A DNA stretch of 64,000 nt. Source: VXNF01 sp965116465. Its GTDB lineage: Bacteria > Actinomycetota > Acidimicrobiia > Acidimicrobiales > CATQHL01. Below the pieces are notes generated by a model that did no database searches, was not told where the DNA came from, and saw only the letters and a program-made list of their open reading frames with translations. Positions 8,173 through 16,279 of the stretch are shown one piece after another (position 1 is the stretch's first letter; each line of letters opens with the position of its first letter). Position numbers and translations under genes: made by a program. Where the stretch lies: contig OZ220687.1 in NCBI GenBank assembly GCA_965116465.1, forward strand, positions 3,464,286 through 3,528,285. Reading direction: 5' to 3'.

Positions 8173-9432
8173 ATGCTCCGAGAGCCCTCCCCACCGGCCG
8201 GCGAAGCATCCGCAGGGCCGTGGCGATCGCCCGAGCGGGGACGGAGTTCTCCCGACGCCCCGCCGCTGGCGGGCGTGCGGGTGCTGGATCTCGCGACCGC
8301 CCTGGCCGCTCCTCTGGCGGCGGGGATCCTCGCCGAGCAGGGGGCGGACGTCATCAAGCTCGAGCCGCCCGGCGGCGACATCCTGCGTCACGTCGGGGCG
8401 GCCGTCGGGGGGATCTCCGGCATCTACCAGATGACCAACCGCGCCAAGCGCGCCGCCACCGTGGACATCACCACCGGCGAGGGCCGGGCCATCGCTCTCG
8501 AACTCGCCGCCGGGGCCGACATCGTCTTCCAGAACTTCCGGCCGGGCGTCGCCGAGCGCCTCGGCGTGTCCTACGAGCACCTGCGCGCCGTCAACCCCGA
8601 CGTGATCGTCGTGGCGGTGACCGGATTCGGGCCGACCGGGCCGTACGCCGACCGTCCCGCCTACGACGGGATCATCCAGGCCGCATCGGGGATCGCGGCC
8701 CTCGAGGCGGATGTCGAGACGGGCGAGCCGCACAGCCTGCGGCACACCGTCTCGGACAAGCTCACCGCCCTGCATGCGGTCCAGGCGGCGACCGCGGCTC
8801 TGCTGGCGCGGGACCGGGGAGCCGGGGGCCAACTCGTGGAGGTCGCCATGCTGGAGGTGTCCGCCTCCTTCCTGTGGATCGACGCCGCCGGCCGGGAGAC
8901 CCTGCTCGACTACGACGGGCCCCAGCGCTCCGACCCGGCCGCGCACGTGAAGCCGATGGCCTGCGCCGACGGGTGGATGTACATCGTGGCGCTGAGCGAC
9001 GACCAGTACGCCGGACTCTGCCGGGCCCTCGACCTGGAGGTGGACCGGCGGCTGGCGACGATGGCCGGGCGTCATCAGAACCGGGGCCTGGCACGTGACG
9101 TCTGGCGGGAGATCCGCGCACGCCTGGCCGCCCTGCCCACCGCCGAGGCGTGCGCCCGCCTGGAGAACCACGACGTTCCGCACAGCCCCGCCATCGAGGT
9201 CCGGGATCTGCCCGAACATCCGCAGCTCTCCCACCGCGGGTTCTTCTGCGACAGCCTCCACCCGGCGGCGGGGCGGATGCGCCAGACGCGGCCCCCGGTG
9301 CGATTCTCCGGTACGCCCGCCGAGTGGCGGCCCCACGGCCCCGAAGCGGGCCGTGACACCGACGAGATCATCGCCGGGCTGCGCGGCCCGGATGCCGTCG
9401 CCGCGCTGCGCTCCGCCGGCGTGATCTCCTGA
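8173..9432 (+). CDS. CaiB/BaiF class III CoA-transferase
   Basis: A 419-aa family III acyl-CoA transferase. It has the N-terminal LAGVRVLDLATALAAPLAA and GADVIKLEPPGGD motifs, the NRAKRAATVDI strand, and the segment SDKLTALHAVQAATAALLAR containing the conserved aspartate expected to form the acyl intermediate. The family moves CoA between carboxylic acids, as formyl-CoA and carnitine CoA-transferases do; the acid cannot be predicted here. The ATG at 8173 follows GGAAGGA at 8158-8164. No partner gene (ligase or dehydrogenase) lies nearby. Confidence 0.87.
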   Translation: MLREPSPPAGEASAGPWRSPERGRSSPDAPPLAGVRVLDLATALAAPLAAGILAEQGADVIKLEPPGGDILRHVGAAVGGISGIYQMTNRAKRAATVDITTGEGRAIALELAAGADIVFQNFRPGVAERLGVSYEHLRAVNPDVIVVAVTGFGPTGPYADRPAYDGIIQAASGIAALEADVETGEPHSLRHTVSDKLTALHAVQAATAALLARDRGAGGQLVEVAMLEVSASFLWIDAAGRETLLDYDGPQRSDPAAHVKPMACADGWMYIVALSDDQYAGLCRALDLEVDRRLATMAGRHQNRGLARDVWREIRARLAALPTAEACARLENHDVPHSPAIEVRDLPEHPQLSHRGFFCDSLHPAAGRMRQTRPPVRFSGTPAEWRPHGPEAGRDTDEIIAGLRGPDAVAALRSAGVIS

Positions 9433-9475
9433 GGCTCGCCGGCCCGGCGGTTTCGCCGCCGGCCGGCGCGGGCGG

Positions 9476-9481
9476 TACTGT
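9476..9481 (+). promoter_or_regulatory. -10 box TACTGT, leaderless start of gpsA
   Basis: TACTGT followed by 7 nt and the GTG start of gpsA; no Shine-Dalgarno is present, consistent with a leaderless transcript. Confidence 0.5.
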
Positions 9482-9488
9482 CACGCCG

Positions 9489-10490
9489 GTGCAACGCGTG
9501 ACGGTGGTGGGTGCCGGCTCGTGGGGAACCACGATGGCCTCGCTCGTCTCGGCCAATGCAGCGGCTCGGCTCTGGTGCAGGCGCCGCGAGCTGGCCGCCG
9601 AGATCAACGCGCGGCACACCAACGAGCAGTACCTGCCGGGATTCGCTCTGGCGACGTCGCTGGAGGCCGAGGCCGATCTGGCCGCGGCGGTGACAGGTGC
9701 CGCGATGGTGGCGATGGCCGTGCCCTCACACGTGTTTCGCAGCGTGCTGGCGGAGGTCGCACCGCATCTGGGACCGGGCGTGCCGGTCATCAGCCTGAGC
9801 AAGGGCCTCGAACAGGGGTCGCATCGCCGGATGTCGGAGATCCTCGGGGAACTGGCGCCGGGGCACCCGATCGGTGTCCTGACCGGCCCCAACCTGGCGC
9901 GCGAGGTTCTGGCTGGCTCTCCGGCCGCGGCCGTGCTGGCCATGAGCGACGTGGCCGCGGCGGAGCGGCTCGTCCCGGTGTTCGCGCGCCAGCACTTCCG
10001 CGTCTACGTGGGCCACGACGTGGTGGGCTGCGAACTGGGGGGAGCGTTGAAGAACGTGATGGCCCTGGCCGTGGGCATGGCCGAGGGATTGGGCCTCGCG
10101 GACAACAGCCGGGCGGCTCTCATCACTCGCGGTCTCGCCGAACTCACACGCCTGGGCGTCGCCATGGGCGGCGAGCCCGACACGTTCGCCGGCCTCGCCG
10201 GGCTGGGAGACCTGCTGGCGACGTGCCTCAGCCCCCAGAGCCGCAACCACCACGTGGGCGTGGAACTGGGACGGGGAAAGACGCTCCGGCAGATCACCGA
10301 TGCCATGCAGCAAGTGGCCGAGGGCGTCAAGACGGCCCGGGTGGTCCTGGAACTGGCAGCCGAGCACCGCCTGGAGATGCCGATCACCTCCGAACTGTGC
10401 GCGGTGCTCGATGGCGGCCGGGATCCCGCTGTGGCCTATCAGAACCTTCTGGGACGGAGCCTTCGCCCCGAGCCCGAACCCCTCGGGTAG
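9489..10490 (+). CDS. gpsA: NAD(P)H-dependent glycerol-3-phosphate dehydrogenase
   Basis: A 333-aa enzyme reducing dihydroxyacetone phosphate to sn-glycerol 3-phosphate for phospholipid synthesis. The N-terminal dinucleotide fold carries VVGAGSWGTTMA. LSKGLE, LTGPNLAREV, the catalytic-lysine stretch GALKNVMALAVGMAEGLG and FAGLAGLGDLLATC are all present. The length is normal. The start is GTG with a -10 box 7 nt away. The unknown 489-aa gene follows after 6 bp, so they form one operon. Confidence 0.95.
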   Translation: MQRVTVVGAGSWGTTMASLVSANAAARLWCRRRELAAEINARHTNEQYLPGFALATSLEAEADLAAAVTGAAMVAMAVPSHVFRSVLAEVAPHLGPGVPVISLSKGLEQGSHRRMSEILGELAPGHPIGVLTGPNLAREVLAGSPAAAVLAMSDVAAAERLVPVFARQHFRVYVGHDVVGCELGGALKNVMALAVGMAEGLGLADNSRAALITRGLAELTRLGVAMGGEPDTFAGLAGLGDLLATCLSPQSRNHHVGVELGRGKTLRQITDAMQQVAEGVKTARVVLELAAEHRLEMPITSELCAVLDGGRDPAVAYQNLLGRSLRPEPEPLG

Positions 10491-10496
10491 GACCTC

Positions 10497-11966
10497 ATGC
10501 GCCGCCGGGGCGGCGGGCCCGCGACTCGCTGGACGGTGCTGGCCGCCGCCGGGGCTCCCGGGGCTCTGGCCGTCGACGGCGCCGGGCGGATTGCCACTGG
10601 CCGGGGTGGCTGGTCGCTTGACTGGGAGTTCCTCGCCGGTGAGCGTCGCTGCATCCCCGGCGGCGAGGCGAGCCTGCGCCAGCGCGCCGCCGGAGCCGAG
10701 GGCGCCGCGCCGGTGGCTCTGGAGACCGTCGTGCGGGCCGCTGCCGGCGACATCTCGCAGTCGGTCTACGTCGGCCTGGCGGCAGGAGAAGGTGCCGGCG
10801 GGCTCGGCGTGCTGGAGGTGCACAACCGCAGCTCCGCCCCGGTGGCTGCGACGCTGGCGCTGCGGCCCGGCGACTTCTGGCGCCCCGACGGGCTGTGGCA
10901 GGTGGAGATCGATGCTGCGGGCGCCCTCGCCAACGGAGCGCGGGTGCTGTGGTGGCAGCGGCCGCCGGCGGGCGTGCAGCTGCTGGCCGACGCGGCGGCA
11001 CCCGGTGGCCCGCACGAGCCCCCAGGTGCCGGCGGGGGTTGGGCCGGTGGCCTCCAGCGGGTGCGAAGCCGGGCCGGTCGGGCCGGCGCGGAGTTCACCT
11101 GGCCCGTGACGCACGGCACCGCGCTGCGCGTCCTGCTGCCGCTGGAGGCCGGCGACGCGGCGCCTCCCGAGCCGGCGATGGTGCCGACCCTAGGTCAGGT
11201 GGGCCGCGGCTGGGACCTGCACACGGCGGGAGGTCTGCGGCTGGCCGGACTGCGGGACGGGCGCATCGAGACGCTGGTGGCGGCCGCGATCCGCCGCCTG
11301 CTGACGCTCGATGTCGGCCCGGGAGCCGGCGACGGTCCCGACGGGCGTCTTTCCCCGGCGGAGAGGGCGCTGGTGGCGGCGGCGATGGCCGTGGCGGGAT
11401 ACGGGCAACGCGCCGCGGAGGTGGTGTCGCTGCGGGCGGCCCGGAACCCCGCCGCCGCTGCCCGGCTGGCCCGCCGGGAGGCGGCGAGGGTCACGGCACG
11501 GTTCGGTGAGCCCCACATGACGGTCGCGGCAATGACTGCCGACGCCGCCCCCGGGGGCGGCTGGGCCGGCGACCGGGGTGGGGACGATCCCGCGCTGCGG
11601 GCGGCCTTCCTGCTCGCCGTGCGGGATTCTCTCGTCTCCGAGCACGATGGATGCCTCGACCTCCTGGCGGGTGCCGGCCCAGCGGCGGACCTCGCCGAGT
11701 CGCGGCCGCCGATCGAGGTGCACCGGCTCGTGACCGGCTGCGGGGTCCTCTCGTTTGCGCTGCGCTGGCACGACAGGAGACCCGCGCTGCTGTGGGAGTT
11801 GGCGCCGCCGAGCACACGGCTCGCGTCGTGGACCTCGGTGCTGGCCGGTGCCTCCGGCGAGCAGGGCTCGGGGCCGGCAGCCGCCGCGCCGCTGCTGCGT
11901 GCGACGGCCCTGGCGGAGTCCTGGAGCACGCGCCAACACACCGGCGAGGCGCTGCTGGGCGCCTGA
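10497..11966 (+). CDS. Unrecognised 489-aa protein downstream of gpsA
   Basis: I do not recognise this protein. It is very rich in Ala, Gly and Arg and has no clear signal peptide or membrane helices. Residues 30-240 look beta-rich (LDWEFLAGERRCIPGG, then LGVLEVHNRSSAPVAATLALRPGDFWRPDGLWQ), as in carbohydrate-active or sandwich domains. The second half (about 255-489) is helical and includes LSPAERALVAAAMAVAGYGQ, which could be an alpha/alpha toroid. It starts 6 bp after gpsA with AGGA in front of the ATG. A glycan-related role would fit the fold impression but is a guess. Confidence 0.65.
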   Translation: MRRRGGGPATRWTVLAAAGAPGALAVDGAGRIATGRGGWSLDWEFLAGERRCIPGGEASLRQRAAGAEGAAPVALETVVRAAAGDISQSVYVGLAAGEGAGGLGVLEVHNRSSAPVAATLALRPGDFWRPDGLWQVEIDAAGALANGARVLWWQRPPAGVQLLADAAAPGGPHEPPGAGGGWAGGLQRVRSRAGRAGAEFTWPVTHGTALRVLLPLEAGDAAPPEPAMVPTLGQVGRGWDLHTAGGLRLAGLRDGRIETLVAAAIRRLLTLDVGPGAGDGPDGRLSPAERALVAAAMAVAGYGQRAAEVVSLRAARNPAAAARLARREAARVTARFGEPHMTVAAMTADAAPGGGWAGDRGGDDPALRAAFLLAVRDSLVSEHDGCLDLLAGAGPAADLAESRPPIEVHRLVTGCGVLSFALRWHDRRPALLWELAPPSTRLASWTSVLAGASGEQGSGPAAAAPLLRATALAESWSTRQHTGEALLGA

Positions 11967-12011
11967 GGGCACCAGGGGGACAGGTTGTCCGATCCGGGGC
12001 CTGCCGGCGCC

Positions 12012-12017
12012 TACAGT
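12012..12017 (+). promoter_or_regulatory. -10 box TACAGT upstream of the rnhB leader ORF
   Basis: TACAGT lies 6 nt before the GTG of a 14-codon ORF that ends in the rnhB Shine-Dalgarno, the same spacing as at other leaderless starts in this window. Confidence 0.4.
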
Positions 12018-12023
12018 CACCTG

Positions 12024-12068
12024 GTGATGCATTGGAGTTCGCGGCCTCCGGTCGCCGGATCGTCCTGA
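12024..12068 (+). CDS. Putative 14-aa leaderless leader ORF of rnhB
   Basis: The ORF starts GTG-ATG-CAT-TGG and encodes MMHWSSRPPVAGSS. Its TGA at 12066-12068 overlaps GAGAGGA (12067-12073), the RBS of rnhB. A ribosome ending here would be placed on the rnhB initiation site. Similar mini-ORFs stand before dnaG, the zinc-ribbon gene and coxS. There is no evidence that the peptide itself is functional. Confidence 0.35.
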   Translation: MMHWSSRPPVAGSS

Positions 12069-12082
12069 GAGGATCCCCGCCC

Positions 12083-12835
12083 GTGCCGCCGACCGCCGCG
12101 AACGGCGCCGGCCGGCGGGACGCGTCGCCGCCCGATCTGTCCCGCGAGCAGGAGTTCTGGGATTCCGGGGCGGGCGTCGTGGCGGGCCTGGACGAGGTGG
12201 GGCGCGGGGCCTGGGCGGGCCCGCTCGTCGTGGTGGCGGCGACGTTGCGCGCCGGCGACCGCCACGAGGACTGCCTGGTGGACGTGCGCGACTCGAAGCA
12301 GCTGAGTCCGGCGCGGCGGAGGCGGTTGTTCGACTCGGTGGCGGTGGCGTGCGCCGGCTGGGCGGTGGGAGCGGCCAGCGCGGCGGAATGCGACGAGTTG
12401 GGGATGTCGGCGGCCCAGCGGCTGGCGGCGAGCCGCGCCCTGGGATCACTCGTCGTCCGCCCCGACGCCGTACTGCTGGACGGCCGTTGGGACTTCGTGT
12501 CGCCGCCGGCGGGTCCGGCACCGACCCGGGATGGTTTCGAGGGCCCGGTGCGCACCGTCATCGGCGGTGACGCCCGCTGCGTGTCGCTGGCGGCGGCATC
12601 GATCCTCGCCAAGGTCTGGCGCGACGACCACATGGTGCAGCAGGCTGCGCAGTACCCGGCCTACGACTTCGACCGCAACAAGGGCTACCCGTGCCCGCGG
12701 CATCGTGCCGCGCTGGCGGCCTGGGGCCCCTCGGCCATCCATCGACGATCCTGGGCCTTCATGGATCACCTCCCGTGCGGCGCGCCGGCGGGCGAGGGTG
12801 CAGTGACCCAACCCCGCCTGGCGGCGCACCGCTAG
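12083..12835 (+). CDS. rnhB: Ribonuclease HII
   Basis: A 250-aa type 2 RNase H that cuts RNA in RNA-DNA hybrids and nicks at misincorporated ribonucleotides. The catalytic motif VAGLDEVGRGAWAGPLVVVA supplies the Asp-Glu pair, DSKQLSPARRRRLFD follows, and the third and fourth acidic residues lie in AVLLDGRWDF and the SILAKVWRDDHM region. The tail KGYPCPRHRAALAAWGPSAIHRRSW is characteristic. The GTG at 12083 has GAGAGG about 10 nt upstream. The N-terminus carries about 30 extra residues. Confidence 0.93.
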   Translation: MPPTAANGAGRRDASPPDLSREQEFWDSGAGVVAGLDEVGRGAWAGPLVVVAATLRAGDRHEDCLVDVRDSKQLSPARRRRLFDSVAVACAGWAVGAASAAECDELGMSAAQRLAASRALGSLVVRPDAVLLDGRWDFVSPPAGPAPTRDGFEGPVRTVIGGDARCVSLAAASILAKVWRDDHMVQQAAQYPAYDFDRNKGYPCPRHRAALAAWGPSAIHRRSWAFMDHLPCGAPAGEGAVTQPRLAAHR

Positions 12836-12838
12836 CAT
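12833..12838 (+). promoter_or_regulatory. -10 box TAGCAT before the NifU-like gene
   Basis: TAGCAT, starting on the rnhB stop codon, lies 8 nt before the GTG at 12847; no RBS is visible, suggesting a leaderless start. Confidence 0.35.
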
Positions 12839-12846
12839 CCTTCGCC

Positions 12847-13173
12847 GTGGGACAGCCCGTCACCGTCGTCGAGAGACCGTCGTCGCGCCCCGGCGTGGTG
12901 CGCTTCGAGATCAATCGCTCACTCACGGGAATGGGTCACGAGTATTACGACGGCCCCCCGCCGGCCACGCGCACCCGTCCTCCGGACGAGCTGGCCCGGC
13001 GCCTGTTCGCCAGCGGGCGCATCGACGGCATGCACATCAACTCCAACGTCATCACCATCGACATGAGCAAGGGTGCCGACACCGCGGGGTTGCAACAGGT
13101 CATCGAGGACCTCTTCATCCACTACCGTCCCGGCGTCCCCGTGCCGACCGCCGAGGATGTCGGGGGCGCCTAG
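12847..13173 (+). CDS. Small conserved protein, NifU/Nfu N-terminal-like
   Basis: A 108-aa protein. The stretch GVVRFEINRSLTGMGHEYY followed by LARRLFASGRIDGMHINSNVITIDM has the strand-helix-strand pattern of the Nfu/NifU N-terminal domain found in actinobacteria. It has no CxxC pair, so it is not itself an Fe-S scaffold of the classical type. It starts 11 bp after rnhB with GTG, and its last 17 bp overlap the next membrane protein gene. Function unknown; the fold assignment is tentative. Confidence 0.6.
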   Translation: MGQPVTVVERPSSRPGVVRFEINRSLTGMGHEYYDGPPPATRTRPPDELARRLFASGRIDGMHINSNVITIDMSKGADTAGLQQVIEDLFIHYRPGVPVPTAEDVGGA

Positions 13174-14440
13174 CGCGCCACCCCCGAGCGGCACCGTCTC
13201 CGGAACCCGGCCGATCCCGCTCCGTGACGTGAATCCCGACACCGACTACCTCCGGCGCCAGACAGAGCGGTGGTTCATTCGCAAGGGTCTGCCGCACCTG
13301 ATCGACGGTTACGGAGCCACGACCGGGGTCATGACGCGCATGATTCCCGCCCTCGTGCTTCTCTTCTTCCTGGAGACCAATCTGGTGATGGGCGACCGCT
13401 TCGCCGGTTGGGCGCAGGTGGGTGTGTGGTGCGGCGGTGCCGGGATTCTCCTTGCCGGCGCGGCCCTGGCGAACCGGTTGCGAGGCAGGCGTCTGCTTCA
13501 GATGCCCGATCGTGTCGGATTCGTCGAACTGGGTGTCTTCCTTGCGCTCCCGCCGGTCATCGTTGCGTTGTTCGGCGACTCGCCGGCGCGGGGCGCGTTG
13601 ATGGTGCTCGTATTCAACGTCGTGGCGGTGTACGTGCTCTTCCTGATCACGAGCTACGGCATCGTCCCGATGGTTCGCTGGGCGGTGCTGTTCATGGCCA
13701 GGCAGATCCGTCAGATGATCCAACTCCTGGCCCGGTCACTCCCGCTGCTCCTGCTCTTCTCCCTGGTCATCTTCCTGAACGCCGAGATGTGGCAGCTGGC
13801 GCACGACTTCCTGCCCGCCTACTACGGCATCGTCATGGGCATGATGCTGCTGCTCGCCTCGGTGTTCCTGGCCGTCCGCATCCCGTCGGAGGTGCGCTCG
13901 CTGGCCGGGTTCTCGTCGTGGCAGGAGGTGGTGGACCGCTGCGGCGCCAGTGATGCCCCACCGGCGTCTCACCCCGAGTTTCTGGCCGTCGCCCGAGAGG
14001 GCGGCCCGCCGGCTGTGGGCAGCGGGGAGGCGGTGGCGCTCTCCGAGCCGCTCGACCGCAGTGCCCGGGCGAACCTGGCGCTGCTCCTGTTCGTGGGGGC
14101 GCTGGTTCGGATGCTGCTGGTGAGCCTCGTGGTGGGAGCCTTCTTCGTGGTCCTCGGACTGTTCACGGTGCGGGCCGACACGATCTTGCAGTGGACCACC
14201 CAGACCGAACTGGATCCGATTTCCTCCTGGCATCTTTTCGGAGGAGAGATGGTGCTGACGTGGGAATTGCTGGCGAGCGCCGGCGTCATCGCCACGGTCT
14301 CGGCTCTGCAGTTCGCCGTCGCCTCGCTGAACGACCTCAACTATCGCAAGCAGTTCTTCAACGATGTCGCCGCGGAGGTGCGGACCGTCCTGGCCGTGCG
14401 GGCCGTGTACAGCCGCCATCTCGTGCCCTCCACCGGCTGA
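13157..14440 (+). CDS. Polytopic membrane protein of unknown function
   Basis: A 427-aa protein with about seven hydrophobic segments: near residues 60-75, 85-105, 125-145, 150-170 and 190-235, plus a C-terminal pair near 320-400. A soluble loop of about 70 residues holds SSWQEVVDRCGASDAPP. The N-terminus (before PLRDVNPDTDYLRRQTERWFIRKGLPHLIDGY) is cytoplasmic and Pro/Ser-rich. I do not recognise the family. The ATG at 13157 lies inside the preceding gene, so translation is probably coupled. The open frame extends further upstream but only out of frame over the previous gene. Confidence 0.7.
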   Translation: MSGAPSAPPPSGTVSGTRPIPLRDVNPDTDYLRRQTERWFIRKGLPHLIDGYGATTGVMTRMIPALVLLFFLETNLVMGDRFAGWAQVGVWCGGAGILLAGAALANRLRGRRLLQMPDRVGFVELGVFLALPPVIVALFGDSPARGALMVLVFNVVAVYVLFLITSYGIVPMVRWAVLFMARQIRQMIQLLARSLPLLLLFSLVIFLNAEMWQLAHDFLPAYYGIVMGMMLLLASVFLAVRIPSEVRSLAGFSSWQEVVDRCGASDAPPASHPEFLAVAREGGPPAVGSGEAVALSEPLDRSARANLALLLFVGALVRMLLVSLVVGAFFVVLGLFTVRADTILQWTTQTELDPISSWHLFGGEMVLTWELLASAGVIATVSALQFAVASLNDLNYRKQFFNDVAAEVRTVLAVRAVYSRHLVPSTG

Positions 14441-14660
14441 GGCCACCCGGATCGGGCGTCGACGTCCCTCCGGGAGCCGCACCGGGGTCAGCACGTCACG
14501 CCCGCGCTTGTCGCCGGATCCGAGCAAGGGCGCCGGCGCGCCCAGGCTGCGCCGCCTCGTCGTGAGTCGCTTCCATCGGATGTGTGGGGTAGGGGACCCC
14601 GATTGGACGGGCCACCGCTGAAGCTGGAGGGGCCGCCGCCGTGGACGAGCGCGAATGGCA
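14441..14660. other. Convergent gap with short G-rich repeats
   Basis: This gap separates the convergent membrane protein and HNH nuclease genes. A short direct repeat, CTGGAGGGGCCGCCGCC and CTGGAGGGGCCTCCGCC, lies at about 14624 and 14674, the second copy inside the HNH gene 3' end. I see no T-tract terminator and no gene. Confidence 0.3.
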
Positions 14661-16073
14661 TCAGGGACCTCGACTGGAGGGGCCTCCGCCAAGGGGTCTG
14701 TCCCCGCCGTTGTCGTGTTCGGTTTGGTGGTGGTGGGTGTGGCAGGGCGGGCAGAGGAGTTCGAGGTTGGTGATTTCGGTTGGGCCGCCGGTGGCGTGGG
14801 GGTGTTTGTGGTGGGCGTGGGTCGCTTCGGTGTGGGCGTTGCAGTGGGCGCAGCCGCCGTCTCGGGCGGCGAGGATGAGGCGTTGGGCGTCGGAGGCGTT
14901 GCGGCTGCGTCCGAGGGCGAGGTTGGTCCAGTCGGCGTTGAAGACGCCGCAGTAGACCTCGGCGTCGAGAGCTTCTTGGGCGAGGAGTTCCGCCGACAGG
15001 GGCGTGCCGTCGTCCAGGCGGGGGTTTCTGAGGGTGTCGGCGGTGTGGTCGTAATCGGCGAGGATCAGCAGTTGGGTGTCGGCGCGGTCCTCGCCGCAGA
15101 CGAGGGCGGCGAGCGCGTCGGCGGCGTGCTGAGGGACGGTGTGGTCCGCGGAGCCTTCGTGCTGTTTCTGTGAGCGGATCGCCGCGGTGAGGGCCTGGTT
15201 GATTCTGCGGCCGGTGAGGAAGTCGAAGCGGCCTCGCAGGTGCCACATGCCATCGGCGCCGACGTTGAGGGTGGTCTTGCGTTGTGCGCGCTGGAGGGCG
15301 TATTCGGCGTCGGCGGGTTCGAGGCTCTTGGCGGCCTGTTCGGCCGCGAGGTCGGCGTACATCTCTTCGCTCTCATAGGCGAAGGGGTGCTTGGCAACGA
15401 TGTCGGCGGGATAGGCCCCGCACATCTCGAGGAACTCGTCCTCTGAGCGGCGGTGCTTCTTGGGCGCCTCCCGTGCGATCACCCGGGCGTGCCCAACGTT
15501 GATCTTCCCGGCGCGCATGGCCTCGATCGTGTCGCTGTAGTCGTTCTCCTTGAGCTCCAGGGCCAGGCGGGCGTCGCTGCGGGCGGCCATGGCGGTCATG
15601 CGGTTCATTTCCCGGAGGCGGTGCGCGGCGCCCTGGGCGCCCGAGCGGGACGCCAACTCGCCCAGCGCGGCGAGGTATTCCCCGTCCAGGCGGGCCCTGG
15701 CCTCGGCGAGGTCCACGACCCGGTCGGCCAACTCGCCGCCCGAGAGCTTGGCGGGGTCCTTGCGGGAGACCCGCACCAGCGCGCCGCAGTCCCCGCAGCC
15801 CACCTTGCCGGTGCCCTCACCCCACTGATGCTGCTTCAAGAACCACGTCTCGGTGCCCGTGGCGGTGACCTCTTCGCGGCGCTCGGCGGGCAGACCGCCG
15901 AACCGGTAGCGCACCGTGAAACGGCGATGCTCGGGGTCGGGAACCAGCGTGTCGCCCTCCTCGAGGTTGCGGCGCTGCCAAGCGACCTCGTCCCAGAACC
16001 GCTCCAGGCTCACCGGCGCAGGCGGCGGCAGCGGCTCGAAGCTCAGATGCCTGCTCCCCCCGACAAATTCCAT
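14661..16073 (-). CDS. DUF222 (13E12-type) HNH endonuclease
   Basis: A 470-aa protein with the actinobacterial DUF222 domain in the middle (RMTAMAARSDARLALELKEN, AGKINVGHARVIAREAPK, then GMWHLRGRFDFLTGRRINQAL) and a C-terminal HNH nuclease (GGCAHCNAHTEATHAHHKHP, then LELLCPPCHTHHHQTEHD) with the usual zinc cysteines and histidines. Residues about 100-115 carry an extra CGDC pair, possibly a second zinc site. The family occurs in many copies in actinobacterial genomes and behaves like mobile or selfish DNA. The ATG at 16073 is favoured over an upstream GTG (16157) because a good promoter places transcription at this ATG. Confidence 0.88.
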   Translation of the reverse strand: MEFVGGSRHLSFEPLPPPAPVSLERFWDEVAWQRRNLEEGDTLVPDPEHRRFTVRYRFGGLPAERREEVTATGTETWFLKQHQWGEGTGKVGCGDCGALVRVSRKDPAKLSGGELADRVVDLAEARARLDGEYLAALGELASRSGAQGAAHRLREMNRMTAMAARSDARLALELKENDYSDTIEAMRAGKINVGHARVIAREAPKKHRRSEDEFLEMCGAYPADIVAKHPFAYESEEMYADLAAEQAAKSLEPADAEYALQRAQRKTTLNVGADGMWHLRGRFDFLTGRRINQALTAAIRSQKQHEGSADHTVPQHAADALAALVCGEDRADTQLLILADYDHTADTLRNPRLDDGTPLSAELLAQEALDAEVYCGVFNADWTNLALGRSRNASDAQRLILAARDGGCAHCNAHTEATHAHHKHPHATGGPTEITNLELLCPPCHTHHHQTEHDNGGDRPLGGGPSSRGP

Positions 16074-16080
16074 GTCTGTA

Positions 16081-16109
16081 ACACTACCAACACCTGTACT
16101 ATATATCAA
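16081..16109 (-). promoter_or_regulatory. Promoter of the HNH gene, leaderless
   Basis: On the minus strand TTGATA (16104-16109), a 17-bp spacer and TAGTGT (16081-16086) form a near-consensus promoter. The ATG at 16073 begins 7 nt after the -10, so the message should be leaderless. Confidence 0.65.
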
Positions 16110-16170
16110 GCCAAAGTCAAGGAATTCAACGACATCCCCAACAAATCCACACGACACCGCGCCACAGACA

Positions 16171-16207
16171 GTCGCGAACTCACCACCGGCGTGATGATGA
16201 CGTCGCC
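16171..16207. repeat. 37-bp direct repeat, copy 1
   Basis: This copy matches 16243-16279 at 33 of 37 positions and is offset by 72 bp. It lies between the HNH promoter and the neighbouring gene. It could be a duplicated regulator site or a trace of a mobile element; nothing in the sequence settles which. Confidence 0.6.
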
Positions 16208-16242
16208 GTCGGCGGCCGCGAGGCTCGGCACGTCGCCCTGAG

Positions 16243-16279
16243 GTCGCGAACCCACCACCAGCGTGATGGTGACGTCACC
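16243..16279. repeat. 37-bp direct repeat, copy 2
   Basis: Second copy of the repeat. Its end contains the perfect palindrome GGTGACGTCACC and covers the stop codon of the adjacent minus-strand gene. Confidence 0.6.

Noticed and set aside
14488..15246. 252-aa Arg/Pro-rich minus ORF
   Set aside because: It is the alternative frame of the DUF222/HNH gene; its composition is typical of a shadow frame.
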